This document shows, in pieces, positions 22,622 to 34,103 of a stretch of DNA of 64,000 nt. The stretch's first letter is position 1, and the number at the start of each line of letters is the position of its first letter. Origin of the DNA: Austropuccinia psidii (taxonomy: Eukaryota; Basidiomycota; Pucciniomycetes; Pucciniales; Sphaerophragmiaceae); the NCBI GenBank assembly GCA_023105745.1, contig JALGQZ010000011.1, forward strand, positions 24,501,975-24,565,974, written 5' to 3'. Below the pieces are notes generated by a model. The model was not told the origin of the DNA and did no database searches. It worked only from the letters and a program-made list of their open reading frames with translations. The translations under genes and the position numbers were made by a program.

Positions 22622-23252
22622 TGCACAATGGTACTTGATTTGTTATGGGTATCATTAAATATGGCAAAGCTATGCTACTTTTAATTTTCATCATTCAGAT
22701 ATTCATTTTTTGAATCCTGTATGGAGTTTTTTGGCTCAATAACGTTTGGTCTAGATCCGTTATGAGGGAATGGATGGCAAAATCAGATATTGCTTATTGG
22801 TTTCTTTCCAAAATGACCCCACTTTTGGTATCTCACACTAAAACTGCAGAAGTTAGATGGTAGGTGAATATTTTTTCAGCTAACATCTGGCTTAATTATT
22901 TCCATAACCTCTGTAGTGTTCATGCTAGCTTGATTTGTACAGTAAAATTGGATTTCCCTGACTGTTTGCTTAAATTTGAACACCCATTTGATGGGCTTCA
23001 ACCTCTTTCTCTTGATTTTAGATGGCAGGTGAAATTTAAGGTTTATGCTCAGCTCTTGCTTTGAGAAGGAATAGCTTTTTTATCCTCTGTCTTATGGCTA
23101 TGGGAGTTATATATTTGAAAATAGGTGTTTTTCCTCTTTATTTTAATACCTTGAAGAGCTTTTTTGGCTTAGTTCCATTTTTGGTGGTATTTTGCTCTAC
23201 CATTGGGTTATGGTAATTTAGTGTCATGCTTGTGCTCTGGATTTGAGTCACA
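22622..23252 (-). repeat. Partial copy of the element 1 LTR
   Basis: Matches 9107-9740 in the same orientation with many substitutions and no large gaps: GGGTATCATTAA, AAACTGCAGAAGTTAGATG, TTGATGGG, and the shared end GTGCTCTGG-TTTGAGTCACA. The rest of that LTR is missing; element 3 gag remnant follows directly. Confidence 0.75.
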
Positions 23253-25098
23253 GGCCTACAGGCATCCAATGATGCAAAGGAAGAACATGATTTCTGTAAC
23301 AGAATGATGGAAGAAAACATCCTCCACTACCCAAATGGACAACAGAACCAGCCCCAGTGGCAAGCAGCCACAAGTTCTGAAAAAGGGAAAAGGCAAAGCA
23401 TCAGCCAGTGGTGCAAAATCTCAAATATTCAACAAGATTCCATAAAAATGTGTTTCAGATGGCCAGAAATTTGATAGAAATTCAGAAGAGAGAGGAATCC
23501 AGATTAAAATATTGAAAATGATTTCTGATATTTGGATGGCATTCTAGCCTTGTATATAGCCATAAATAACATAAAAAGTCATATTTCTGAGAAAAATTCA
23601 AACGTTTGTACCAATCTTGAAACAAATAATCTGATTTTAAGCCAAATAAATAAAAAACTTATGTTTTTTGAGAAATGTTTAAGAAAAAAAAGACCTCAAG
23701 TGATGACACTTCACTTTCTAATAGACTAAGTGAACAATCTTTCATTATGAAAGAATTAACAAAAAACATTCCAAATTGAGTATTGATGACCTGATTAAAT
23801 CATGAAACAAAATACATAAGTATCATCAAAGTAGATAATAAGAAAGTCCTTGATGTTATTACAAATTCATTTACTGAAGTAAAGACAAATACCATTGCAT
23901 TGAAAAAATGTTTTGATACCTCACAATAAGAGGTATCAAAATGAACAATCAAATTCAATTAAATAGCTTCTGATAATACCAGAAAAACAGAATTATGGCA
24001 AGAAATTACAAACAAACAAGAAATGTATTAAGTCCAGTTAATCAATTTAATACAAGGTTTCCAACATGAACTCAGAAATTCCAAAAGGTGTAATACCAGT
24101 AAAATAAATGTAATTGAAAAATTACTGCACATTCTACCAAGAATTTATAAACCTCTAAGTCAAAGTGAGGGAATAAGAAATATCAACCCACAATTATTGG
24201 ATGTAGAAAATTTACAAATAAAAAAACCAATTTTTGACTTCTCTCTATAGTGTGGAACCATTGATGAGCCAAGCACTTTTTAAAGATGTACCAAAACTTA
24301 AATAATGCCCTCACTTCAGTGGTGAGGTGAATATGACCCTATGAAATGTATCAGATGTATTCAAATGGTCAAAAAGGAATTTGGATTACCATTCAGATTG
24401 GTAAAAGCAGGATCCAAATTTTCTTTTACCAAATCAGCTCATAGATGGTACATTAAAGTAAGACAAGCACATGCACACCAAAGCTGTAATTTATTGAAAA
24501 CCCAAATCAGAAACAAATGGGACAATTATTCTTCAAGATTTAAAGTTAAAACAGCCTTATACTCTGAAAAATTTAATGATGAGAAACAAAAAGCTTTCCC
24601 ATGGATTTTTCAACAAAAAGGCAGGGTAACAGCATTATATCCTGACATGTCAGAATTTATGATCTATAAAAACATTCTGCAAAAATATGGGGGTTAATTG
24701 GAACATGTTTTAAAAAGCAGGACTACTGAAGATTTTTCAGCAGAAAATATTATATATATATTAGAAGAAGTATCCACCAGAACCAAAATTGGTTCTAGTA
24801 GGGTGAATCTCATAAAAATTTCTAATACACTTGGAAAGATTCTGTGTAAAAAAACCCAAATAGAGTTCTAGTAATATTAAATGTAAATATTAAGAAGAAA
24901 TCAGAAAGTTCTTTATCTTTCAAAGTACTTCACATTTGGCTAATACCTACCCTAAAAAGATGGAATATAAATGGAATCAACTTTTAAAAAGAATCTGATG
25001 ATTAAAAGATCATTTTAATGAAAAAATTCAGATAATAAATCATCCATATTCCCTGAGTTTTCAAAATATATAGAAAATATCAATGTCACATTTCACAC
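23253..25098 (+). pseudogene. gag: Element 3 gag remnant
   Basis: 23380-23520 keeps the end of frame B (KGKGKASASGAKSQ; VFQMARNLIEIQKREE) and frame A (CVSDGQKFDRNSEERG). 23530-23730 is the coiled-coil part (SHISEKNSNVCTNLETNNLILSQINKK without runs longer than this). 24240-24790 is capsid (ORF 24341-24697: SFTKSAHRWYIKVRQAHAHQ; then STRTKIG). Nucleocapsid cysteines are lost. Many TAA/TAG stops. Homologous block order equals element 2, so it is the same subfamily. No functional product. Confidence 0.7.
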
Positions 25099-25700
25099 CA
25101 TGGAGTTTTACTCTCACTTTCCACAGTTGTGTAATTTTCAACTTTATTTGGAAAAAGTTCAAGATGCACAACTTATGAAAACCAAACCAAAAAGGGGGAA
25201 AGGCTATACAGCTGGAAACTCCTGTATAAAAGAAGTAGCAATTGATAACAAAACAACTAAGCTGCTACTTGACCCAGGAGCTTGCTGCTCTTGGATCGGA
25301 AAATCTTCTCTTAAGACTTGTGTGCCAGAATTTGAAGAGTAATTATTACCAATTAATGGGATAAAACTCAACAGTGCAAGCAATAAAATTAAAAGATAGG
25401 GAATATTTGAAACCACTGTTACTTTTCCACATATTAATGGCAATTTGAAAATAACTGTTAAGCTTTTTGTTATGGAAAACTGCTTTAGTACCCATTTTAT
25501 ATTAGGAAATGATTATTTGGTCATGTAGGGCATAGATTTAAATTAAAGCAAAGAAAACTACTTTACTATTGGTGAAAATAAGCATTAGAAATGTGCCTTT
25601 TTATGTTTTGAAATACAGATTACAATAAATAAAGTATCACAAGTCAGCTTGGAGTTAGAAAATCTCAAATACAAATAAATGAATGAAGCTGAAATCAGTC
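25099..25700 (+). pseudogene. Element 3 retropepsin remnant
   Basis: VQDAQLMKTKPKRGKGYTAGN leads into KLLLDPGACCSWIG: Asp-Pro-Gly at 25271-25279, as in element 2. TAA follows EFEE near 25341; the flap and C-terminal parts are recognisable to about 25560 (FHSTHFILGNDYL-like) but broken. Non-functional. Confidence 0.65.
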
Positions 25701-27327
25701 TTTATTGTGCTGAATTACAATAAAATCAACTCTCTGCCCTTTTATATGACCACAAGGAAGCCTTTTCATCAGATAAAGAATCATTGGGGGAAAATATGGG
25801 TCATGAAGTTGACATTATTTTCAACATTGAGAGATCTTATCCACCACTCTTAAGAATGCCTTCATATTTAGAAATCCCAAAGTAAATATGATATCTTCAA
25901 CTTCACATTAAGGAAGTCTTGGACCTTGGTGTGGTAAGAAACATTGGCCAAAATGAGGAGATAGAAATGACTACACCTGTCATAGCTGCATGGAATGATG
26001 AAAGATCCAGAATGATTGGGGATTTCAGAACTTCAAATACTTACACAGTCCCAGACAGATATCCCATACCAAATATTCAAATTTCCTGTACTCAAATATC
26101 TAAACCATTGTACATCCACACTATGGATTTCCTGAACGGATTCCACCATAATGTAGTAACACCAAAAGAATGGAAATATTTGAGAATTATTTTCTATTTT
26201 GGATTGCATGAATACTTGAGGATACCTTTTGGTATCAGGAATTCACCTTCACATTTCCAAAGAATGATGAATGAAATACTTCCTAAAAAGCTTTCAGATT
26301 GATGGTTGATCATTTATATTGACAGCTTCATTGTTTTCACAAAGACTTTGGAGGAAAATATAGCTACATTATCCTGATTCTTGACAAAAATCAAATCTTT
26401 AAATATTAAAGTTTCTCTAAAGAAATTTCATGTTGGCTGAAAAGAACTCAAAGCCCTGAGACATGTGGTATTTGGTCTATCCCTTGGAAACAACAAAAAA
26501 AAATTCAGCAGTGCTATTAAAGCCTTTACCCAGAACAAAAAAGTAGAATCAGTCATTTCTAGGATTTTCAGCATACTACAGGAAGGATATTAAAGATTTT
26601 GCATCTATACCAAGACCTCTTTATAAGCTGTGTGACAACAATATGGTATTTTAAATGACTTTTGATAGAGTCAAAGCCTTTGAATCCCTAAGACAGGAAT
26701 TTACCACTGCTCCAATTCTATTGATTCAAAATTTCAAACTCCCCTTTAAGCTTTACATTTATTCATCATAAGATGAGCTAGTAGCTTCACAAATGTGTGA
26801 AAGAACCCATATCTTATATATCTAGGCAGCTCAAACCACCTGAAGCCAGATATGGAGAAATTAAAATGGAATTTTTATTTCTTGTTTGGGCCTTTGAAAA
26901 ACTCAATTACTTTCCCAAGGGATGTTTTTTTGAATTCATAACTGATTTCACTTATGTTAAATCACTCATAAACATGAAAGAACCCAACAGACATATGGTC
27001 AGATGGCAGATAGCAATACAGGAATATAGAGTAAATATTACCATTGTACAAAAAGATAGAAATATTCAAAAACATTTGGATGGACTAAGCAGATTTTCAT
27101 CACCAAATGCTATTAAAAATCCTGCTAATATAGCAGGGGAAGCTTCTCCACAGATCCCAATAAAAGGAATCAGTGCTACAGACCCAAACACTACCTTCTT
27201 TGTGGGAGTAAGAAACAGTTATACTAAAAACACAAATTGTAGTACCCTATTCCAATTAATTTCTGAAGATTATAAGGATAACTCCTTGTTACATTCCTTG
27301 GATGACATATGGAAACAATCATATTAA
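25701..27327 (+). pseudogene. pol: Element 3 reverse transcriptase and RNase H remnant
   Basis: ORF 25919-26302 carries VRNIGQNEEIEMTTPVI, MIGDFRTSNTYTVPDRYPIP, TMDFLNGFHHN, RIPFGIRNSPSHFQRMMNE. The catalytic box at 26315-26326 reads YIDS instead of YIDD. RNase H (ORF 26797-27327) keeps [41 protein letters not shown]; the usual Cys in the TDC motif is Phe and the ID(A) segment is broken. Several stops around 26300-26790. Inactive. Confidence 0.75.
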
Positions 27328-28674
27328 TGAGAATTTGATTCACTTGATGGCATTATTTACCATAGGACAAGAAACACAGGTGTGATGACAGCTGTAGACA
27401 GGTGCTTAATCAATCTTTTATCAAAGGAATGCCATCATAGACCCTTCTCATGACAACTATCAAAGGATAGAACAAGAGAGAAAAATAAGACCTGCATATG
27501 GTGTCCAATGTGGCAAAAAGATGTTTCAGAATACTGAAAGACCTTTGACAGATGTCAAAAGGCAGTCAAATCCATTGGGAAAAAGACTTGGACATATGAG
27601 CAAGATCAAAGAACCCAGAAGACCTTGGCAAATTGTCCATATGAATTAGGTAAAAGGTCTTCCACCAGGAACAGATAGAAGCTATAATTTCTTCCTAGTG
27701 ATTGTTAACAGTTTTAGTAAGACTCCAATATTTTTATCATGTCACAAAAATGATATGGAATAGAACATTATCATGGACTGGAATATCCACAGACATTATT
27801 AGTGATAGAGATCCAAAATTTAGCTCAGGACTGTGGACAACTCTTCCTCAACTATTTGGGACCAAATTATCCTTCTCTACAGCTTACCACCATAAAACTG
27901 AGGGCCTTTCTTAAAGAATGATCCAGACCTTAGAGGAAATTGTCAGAAGATGCTGTCCATATGTATTATTGTTCAATTATTGTGATGGATTTGGACATTT
28001 TGGTGTACCCTTCTACCTGCACTGGTACTAGCATATGAAACATCTGTTCATGGCTTGGCCAATATAACTCCTTCTATTCTATAGAAAGGATAGAATCCCA
28101 TACTACCCAAAGATTCTTTGAGGAAAGACTTGATTGAGGTATATCCCACAGTTTCTAGCTTCAAAGGCATGATAGAAAAATCTTGAAAGCATGCAATAAC
28201 ATGCATGGAGTAGTCACTTTCATGTTTGAAACACAAAAGGGATAGGTCATATAGTACTTTGGACTTCAAGGTAAGAGACTTGGTACTTGTATCCATAACT
28301 AATTTGAATAACATCGAAATGTTCAAGAATCTTAAAGACTCCTTTTCAGGATCCTTTGTGATTAAGGCCCTTCATGGGAATAACTCTGTTGAAGTAGAGC
28401 TATCTGAAAGTCTTAGTAACAATCATCCTACATTTCCAGTAAGCTTTATAAAACCTTACAAAGCTGGTTATACTGAAAAATTCCCATTAAGGAATACTTT
28501 TCCCCAACAAATACCTCCTGTTAAAACATCTGGGACTAAGAAAATTACAAAATTTGTCAAAAGAGAAAATTGCAAACTAAGAAAGTAGGAGAATACCTAG
28601 TCAGATACAGTGACCCAAATTGTGAGGATGAATGGTTAACAGAAAGGGATATACCTGGACTACAAATGTGGGCC
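27328..28674 (+). pseudogene. Element 3 integrase and C-terminal tail remnant
   Basis: Integrase would insert the cDNA. Core positions: the first Asp (family HMDW) reads HMN-stop near 27640; the second, SDRDPKF near 27805, is kept; the catalytic Glu codon (family GLAE) is TAA at 27912-27914. The C-terminal domain (VRDLVLVSITNLNNIE, HPTFPVSFIKPY, FPLRNTFPQQIPPV, then YLVRYSDPNCEDEWL) is readable at 28226-28660. Non-functional; order and content as in element 4. Confidence 0.7.
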
Positions 28675-30827
28675 TGTGAAGCACGTATGACATACCCATA
28701 AGGCCACAAATAACTTCATAAAAAGTTGATTTAGTCTTGAACAGACTGATCAATTGGATTGAAAATAAAAATAACAAAAAATAAGTACAACTTTTTTTGG
28801 ATAAACAAAGTTATAATTATTATTTCATTTTTAGATTCTACACCAAAAATAACCTAGGGTAGACCCATAGGGTGTTATACCCAAAATGATTATTTCTTAT
28901 GTTATTAAAATATTTAAGAATCACACAGTAAAATTGCAAATGTTTGAACATTTTTTAAGAATTGTTAAAATTAAGCTTTTTTAAGCTGAGCTTTAAAGTT
29001 TAATAAGGTTTATGCAAACTTACCAAAACTTCAGTTAAAATTGAGGTGTTGTGTATATTTACTGAATTGGCTAAGGATTTGCCATACAGAATGTGAATCC
29101 TGCATAACCTCAATTTAAAAGGCTTTAAGACCATATTATGGCTTTAAATAAATAAAAGGGCAAAAACCATGCAGAAAGGTGGGACAAAGGAAAAAGACTA
29201 AATGGAGCTGGGGTACGCAACTGTTTGCATCTGCAAGGATGCAATTAAAGTTGTTCACCTGTATTTCAGGATTTTTGACCTTATTTAGGCTTCAAGATTA
29301 GACTTTGATCCACCCTTAAAGTTTAAACTGGTTTTATCCCAACTTGGATATGAATTTCAAGTTGCCAAAGGGTAAAGCCCAATATGCAATCTTTAAATCA
29401 AGGTTTTAAGAACTTTAAAAGCTTAAATAAGCTTAAAAATTTAAATTTAAAAGCATTGAAACCTTATCATAAGCTGAGGTTTGGTGTGTATTGCTATTTT
29501 ACATGTAAAAGTGGCAATAACTTCAAAAATCCATTAAAAACTCAATTCTCAATGGATTTGTTTTAAATTTTCACACAGCTTAAAAATTAATGTTATCTGT
29601 GTATAAATCAACTTTGAAGTATCTTTTATAAGCAGGTTTTATTGGTCATTAGCCTGGAAATTTACTCTTTTAGCTATAATTAAAGAAAATTAATATTTCT
29701 TAAAAAATTAATTAAAAATTAAGTTTAAAGCATTTTTTCTTGAAACTCTATTTCGAAGTTTCTCATGTGATGATATTTAATATAAATAAACTTAATTTGT
29801 ATTAAGTTTTAACATAATTAATCCAAAAGAGGATTAAAGCTACTTGGAGATAAGAATAACACAGGTTACTTGACATTGGAATTAAAAATAAGTTACCTCA
29901 AGTTAAGAACCTCATTTTGAAGAATGGATTTTCAGTTTTGACCTGCGCACGCCCTCTATATCCATTATTAATCATGAGAGCTTCTCTGAAGGCATAAAAA
30001 GAGCCTAAACATCACTTTTTTTGTCAGAAAGCATCAATAATTCCAATTTGATTGGACTTTTAAACAGGTAAAGTTTTATTAAATATAAAATCTTTTTATT
30101 AAAGTAATTCTTAAATTATTTTATTTTTTATTAAGCTTAAAATTGAAGAGTTTAAATCATAGAATTCAGATTATTGTTGTAATCACCAATGATACATTTT
30201 ATTATATAAAATTGTTGTCTTGAATATCTTTCAAAATCCACAAATTCCTCTTAAAAACTCTTTAATTATATTTTTTATCATAAATAGTTGTTTTTCCTTT
30301 TGAAATATTGATGTTTGGTGTGTTTTTAACCTGTAATCATTATTTAATATAATAACTGTTGTTGTTTGACTTGTTGTATTAAGTAAATATTATAAGTAAG
30401 TTTTCTCTAAACCTCTATATATTTTTATCTATTATTATTTTTTTTAATAGAGTTTTTATAAGAATTACCTCTGCACAGTTTGTGTTATAATTTCTTTTAT
30501 AAATAATATTTGTATTATTTATAAGTGGATGAATATTATTACTTTCCACATGTAACTCTATCATTAAGAGCTCTACACTTCTTACTTTTATAATGGTCAG
30601 TGACTATAACAATAATAGAATAACTATAATTAACTATGATTATTAAGATTTTATCATTCTTAAATTATTTAATAATAATTAAACTTCTTTCTTTTATGAT
30701 AATTATTTTCAATGATTATATAAATTGGTGGCTATAATATTTAATTATATTATATTTTCTACCGAGGACAGTCATAGTACTCTTGATATTTGCTACTATT
30801 ATGAATTTTTTCATAGATAAACCTAAT
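28675..30827 (+). repeat. LTR family B (2.15 kb), shared by element 3 (3') and element 4 (5')
   Basis: Starts TGTGAAGCACGTATGAC after the element 3 tail; matches 52006-54118 (TGTGAGGTATATATGAC) along its length, including GGATAAACAAAG, CACACAATACACAC-like AT blocks, GACCTGCGCACGCCCTCTAT / GACCTGAGCACGCCCTCTAT and TTTGCTACTATT. Ends about 30827, just before a decayed primer-binding site (TAGGGTCCTGGACATG, 30830). A single LTR copy separates two different internal regions. Confidence 0.7.
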
Positions 30828-31357
30828 CTTAGGGTCCTGGACATGATTTCAGCCAATTTTTGGGACATAAATCATATGCTAGACCTTATTTTACTTGTTT
30901 TTGACATAAAACTTCCATATCTACTTTAATATTGGCTTTTGGGGACTTATTCCTTATAGATAATTTTCATAATATTAATGAAGATATTTTTCTTAAGAAT
31001 ATTATTTGAAACAATATACTATTGCATGATTTGGAGTAAATTTCTATTGTCTAACTAGGGGACTTTTCACATCACAGACTTGAAATTCTTTCTTTGAGTT
31101 AGTCTAGTATAAAGTGGATGATAATATAATTTTGATTAATAACTTAATAATTGTATAATTATTATTTCCTTAAAGAAAATATAAAATCAAATATAAAATC
31201 TTTACTTAAAAATATTTATCTTTACTCTTTAGACATTTTTCTTTATTTTTGACATAATTTGCCATAAATAAAATTAAAGAAACTTTATCCAATAAGCTGA
31301 GTTAATAAGCTATTTTGTATTCTTTAATAAAGTAACTTCATTTTTGTTTTTTTCTAG
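30828..31357 (+). other. Element 4 leader
   Basis: Decayed primer-binding site at about 30830-30846, then AT-rich sequence with no ORF, ending in a strong pyrimidine tract and acceptor (tttttttctag at 31347-31357). Probably the first leader intron. Confidence 0.45.
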
Positions 31358-31536
31358 TTTCATCTATCAGAGAAAGCCCATATGACTTCAGCATCTCAGA
31401 TTCAAGTATTGAAATTCACACCATCCCAGCACCAAGGGTTTTAATTACTAAAAAGCCCTTTAAGGGCTCAGAAGATGAATTCAATCCATTTCTTAGTCTA
31501 ACTTTCTTTTAATTGATTTGAAATGACTCCTTCTAG
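31358..31536 (+). other. Element 4 leader exon (31358-31495) plus probable 41-bp intron (31496-31536)
   Basis: After the pyrimidine-rich acceptor the sequence is open for 45 codons (SSIRESPYDFSISDSSIEI ... GSEDEFNPFL) and ends in phase 1 at a weak donor GTCTAA (31496). The acceptor CCTTCTAG at 31536 lies 14 nt after the frame A ATG (31523). Entry and exit phases match element 2. Confidence 0.5.
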
Positions 31537-32132
31537 AAGTGGAATAGAGTACTCAAACCAATCAAATAGATCTGGACCAGGACATTCAAGTCATAAATCA
31601 AAAATACAAGAATGTCAGCCCAGAGGAGAGGCACAAATGCAAGGTTCCAGAACTTCCACCCATTCCCAAAGTATCCAGCACCTTTTAAATTCCTATTGAT
31701 AGTCCAGAAGCTGGCATAATTTCTATTAATGTTGTCAGACCTGAATCATTTCCAACAGGCAACAATAGAGATATACCAGTCTCAGTACAAGAACTAGTTT
31801 ATGGCAGGAAAGTAACAGGAGTGGGAGCTTCTTCCAAGTCTTTGGATAGGCAAAATGAACTCTTATCTTCAAGTGAAGAAGTTCATTCTTGCAGAAAAGA
31901 CAGAGGATCTTATGAGGGGTTGGACACCCATCTCTTGCAAAGGAAAAGTCCAACAGAAAAAAGCTTGGTTGAAAAACCAAAGTATTCTGTCAGAGGACCA
32001 GAAGTAGAAGTTGCCCCAAGCAATGGACAAAATCCCAGTGGAAGATCTTCAATCCTCCATAAGGAGGAATCTGCACTAACAAGTGCCAAACAAGGACAAG
32101 AAATCCCAAAAGAGAAATCAGAAGGCCAATAA
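31523..32132 (+). pseudogene. gag: Element 4 gag N-terminal region (frame A)
   Basis: Starts MTPSRSGIEYSNQSNRSG, equivalent to MPSTRSGASYNPS of element 2. Open to about 31697, then shifts by one base and continues in ORF 31821-32132 (SLDRQNELLSSSEEVHS, RKDRGSYEGLDTHLLQRK, KQGQEIPKEKSEG). Low complexity, Ser/Glu/Lys-rich. The same one-base indel moves frame B equally, so their offset is preserved. Coiled-coil region downstream (32270-32550) is badly decayed. Confidence 0.6.
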
Positions 32133-32268
32133 AAAGCAAAAGTCCAAGTCAAACAAGCCTTACACTCAGAGTTATACAATTCCAAAGAGAGAAAAGACAG
32201 CCATGGACAGTTTGTTCAATATGGCAAGAACTCTGATTAATTCAAAAACAAGAAGGAATAAGGAATGA
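31537..32268 (+). pseudogene. Element 4 overlapping frame B
   Basis: Joined in frame to the leader exon: from 31537 it reads KVE, a TAG, then STQTNQIDLDQDIQVINQKY and onward, with a TAA near 31695; after a one-base indel it is open at 32083-32268 (NKDKKSQKRNQKANKK, PYTQSYTIPK, DSLFNMARTLINSK). The last part aligns with element 2 frame B. Two or more stops, so this copy is dead, but the frame relation to A is unchanged. Confidence 0.45.
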
Positions 32269-33453
32269 ATCAATCCTTTCCAATTGAATAGACCTTGTAA
32301 AACTTGTCACTCACTTTTAAACCTTTAATAAAGAAATTTTGGCAAAGCTTTTCAATTTTGATTATATCCAACAAATGTTTGGTAGAAACATTTTTCAAGT
32401 AAGAGGAACAAAATACCATTATTGGTCTAGAAAATGTAAATAAATACAATAGAATTGAGTCCAAAGTCACTGTTCTCAATAAACCAGATGATTATTCTAT
32501 ATCTGTTACTACAAGTAAATTAAAATATTTAAGAACACAATTACAAAACTTGGAAAATTCAACTGGTCACAATGCTGCTCTTTTTCAAGAATATTTGGAA
32601 AAAAGTGATAAGGCAAGACTTGGATTGAAAGAATATATTCAATCAAGTATAAACAATATATCACTAAGGAATGAGTTACCAAGACATTCCACACCAATTC
32701 TGTATATCAATGTGTTAAACTTGAATAATGACTTACACCATATAATTTCAGGCAATGAAGAAGTGGATTATTCCTGTAATCTTAAGGACATTAACATATT
32801 AGAGGACTGGCCAACCTTCAGTGGTGAAGGAGAATATAATCATATGGAATTTATGAAAACAATTAATATGTTCAAAGAAGACTTTAAAATACCAGATGAA
32901 TACCCAAGTCCCAGATTACACTCATTATTTACCAAATCAGCAAATAAATGGTATTAAGAAATGAGACAAGACCATGGTAAACATTTTTGGCCTTGGTGGA
33001 AAGGAAAGATTATTTCTGGAAAATGATTCCTGGAGATTTATAATTGAGAATTGTTTTGAAGAAGCCATTTTTAATATTGGGAGGGACAGGCCCATTTCCT
33101 TGTTTCTCAAACAGAAAGACAGATTAAATTCCCTTCATCCTGATATGTCTAAAACAATGATACATAAAAGGATATTAAGAAGGTTTTGTGGTGACCTTGA
33201 GCATGCTATGAGAAGAAGATGTATGTATCCTTGCCCTACAGAAGATTATATCAATGCCATGGAAAACATAACTACTAGAACAAAAATAGGTCGGAATTGG
33301 TTTAAAACCCCAATAAACAATAAGACTGGTGGGGAACCAATTGGAAGACCAAATAAACAACAAGACAGAGCTCCTTTGAAATGTAATAAATGTGGAAGTA
33401 CATTGCATCTGGCTAATACCTTTTCAAAAAGGACAAGAATCAAACAGATATAA
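32269..33453 (+). pseudogene. gag: Element 4 gag capsid and nucleocapsid
   Basis: ORFs 32550-32957 and 32974-33453 in different frames. Capsid: ILEDWPTFSGEGEYNHMEF, FTKSANKWY, then WRFIIENCFEEAIF, LKQKDRLNSLHPDMSKTM, GDLEHAMRRRC, ITTRTKIG. Zinc knuckle CNKCGSTLHLANTF has Phe for the fourth ligand Cys. The 32270-32549 part is a decayed coiled coil. Non-functional. Confidence 0.75.
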
Positions 33454-34103
33454 ATGAAAAAATCTGAAGACAGAAAAGAAAAAAATGATGTAACCTTACA
33501 TGAAAGTTATTCTGAACCTTCTGAAGAAGAAAACTTCCAGATCAACTTAGTACAGAAAACATTAATTTATTTTTTGAAGTCACAGAAGTGAATACTCACT
33601 TACCACAGTACAGTGATGAATGTATGTATCTAATACATCTGCAACATTCTAAATTGCAGAAAACCATGCCTTCCAGAGGAAAAGGTTATACAGCCGGATC
33701 ATCTTGTATCACTAATATTGTGATAAAAAACAAAGAAGCCAAGATACATCTTGACTCAGGTGCTTTGTGCACTTGTGTTGACAAACTTTATACCAATTGG
33801 CAAGAACAATTAATTCCAATTGAAGGCTCAAAATTCAGCAATGCTAGCCAAGATATGCACCCTTTGGGCATTCTCAAAGCAGCAATGTTATTTCCTCACC
33901 CTTCAGGAAGTATGAGACTCAAAGTTGAATTTGTTATTATGAATAACTGCACTTCACAGAATTTTATAATTGGAACTGACTATCTCAATATTTATGTCAT
34001 TGGTATCAATAATCATGAAGACATATATTTCACTATAGGGGAAAATAAAACACAAAACTTTGCTCTTGCTTTAGAGAAGAAAGGAATAACTGTCATCAGA
34101 TAA
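33454..34103 (+). pseudogene. Element 4 retropepsin
   Basis: ORF 33588-34103. SKLQKTMPSRGKGYTAGSSC leads to the active site HLDSGALCTCV (Asp-Ser-Gly, Asp codon 33753-33755), followed by PHPSGSMRLKVEFVIMNN and FIIGTDYLNIYVIGINN. Catalytic triad canonical, unlike the DPG of elements 2 and 3. Terminates at TAA after ITVIR. Capsid and protease are out of frame in this copy. Confidence 0.75.

Larger units (their letters stand above)
23253..28674 (+). mobile_element. Element 3: heavily decayed Ty3/gypsy internal region
   Basis: Plus-strand relative of element 2, beginning inside the gag leader and ending at the LTR starting 28675. All domains from gag B/A remnants to the pol C-terminal tail are present but broken by dozens of stops and shifts. 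It has no 5' LTR of its own. RT, protease and integrase active sites are all altered. Confidence 0.8.
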
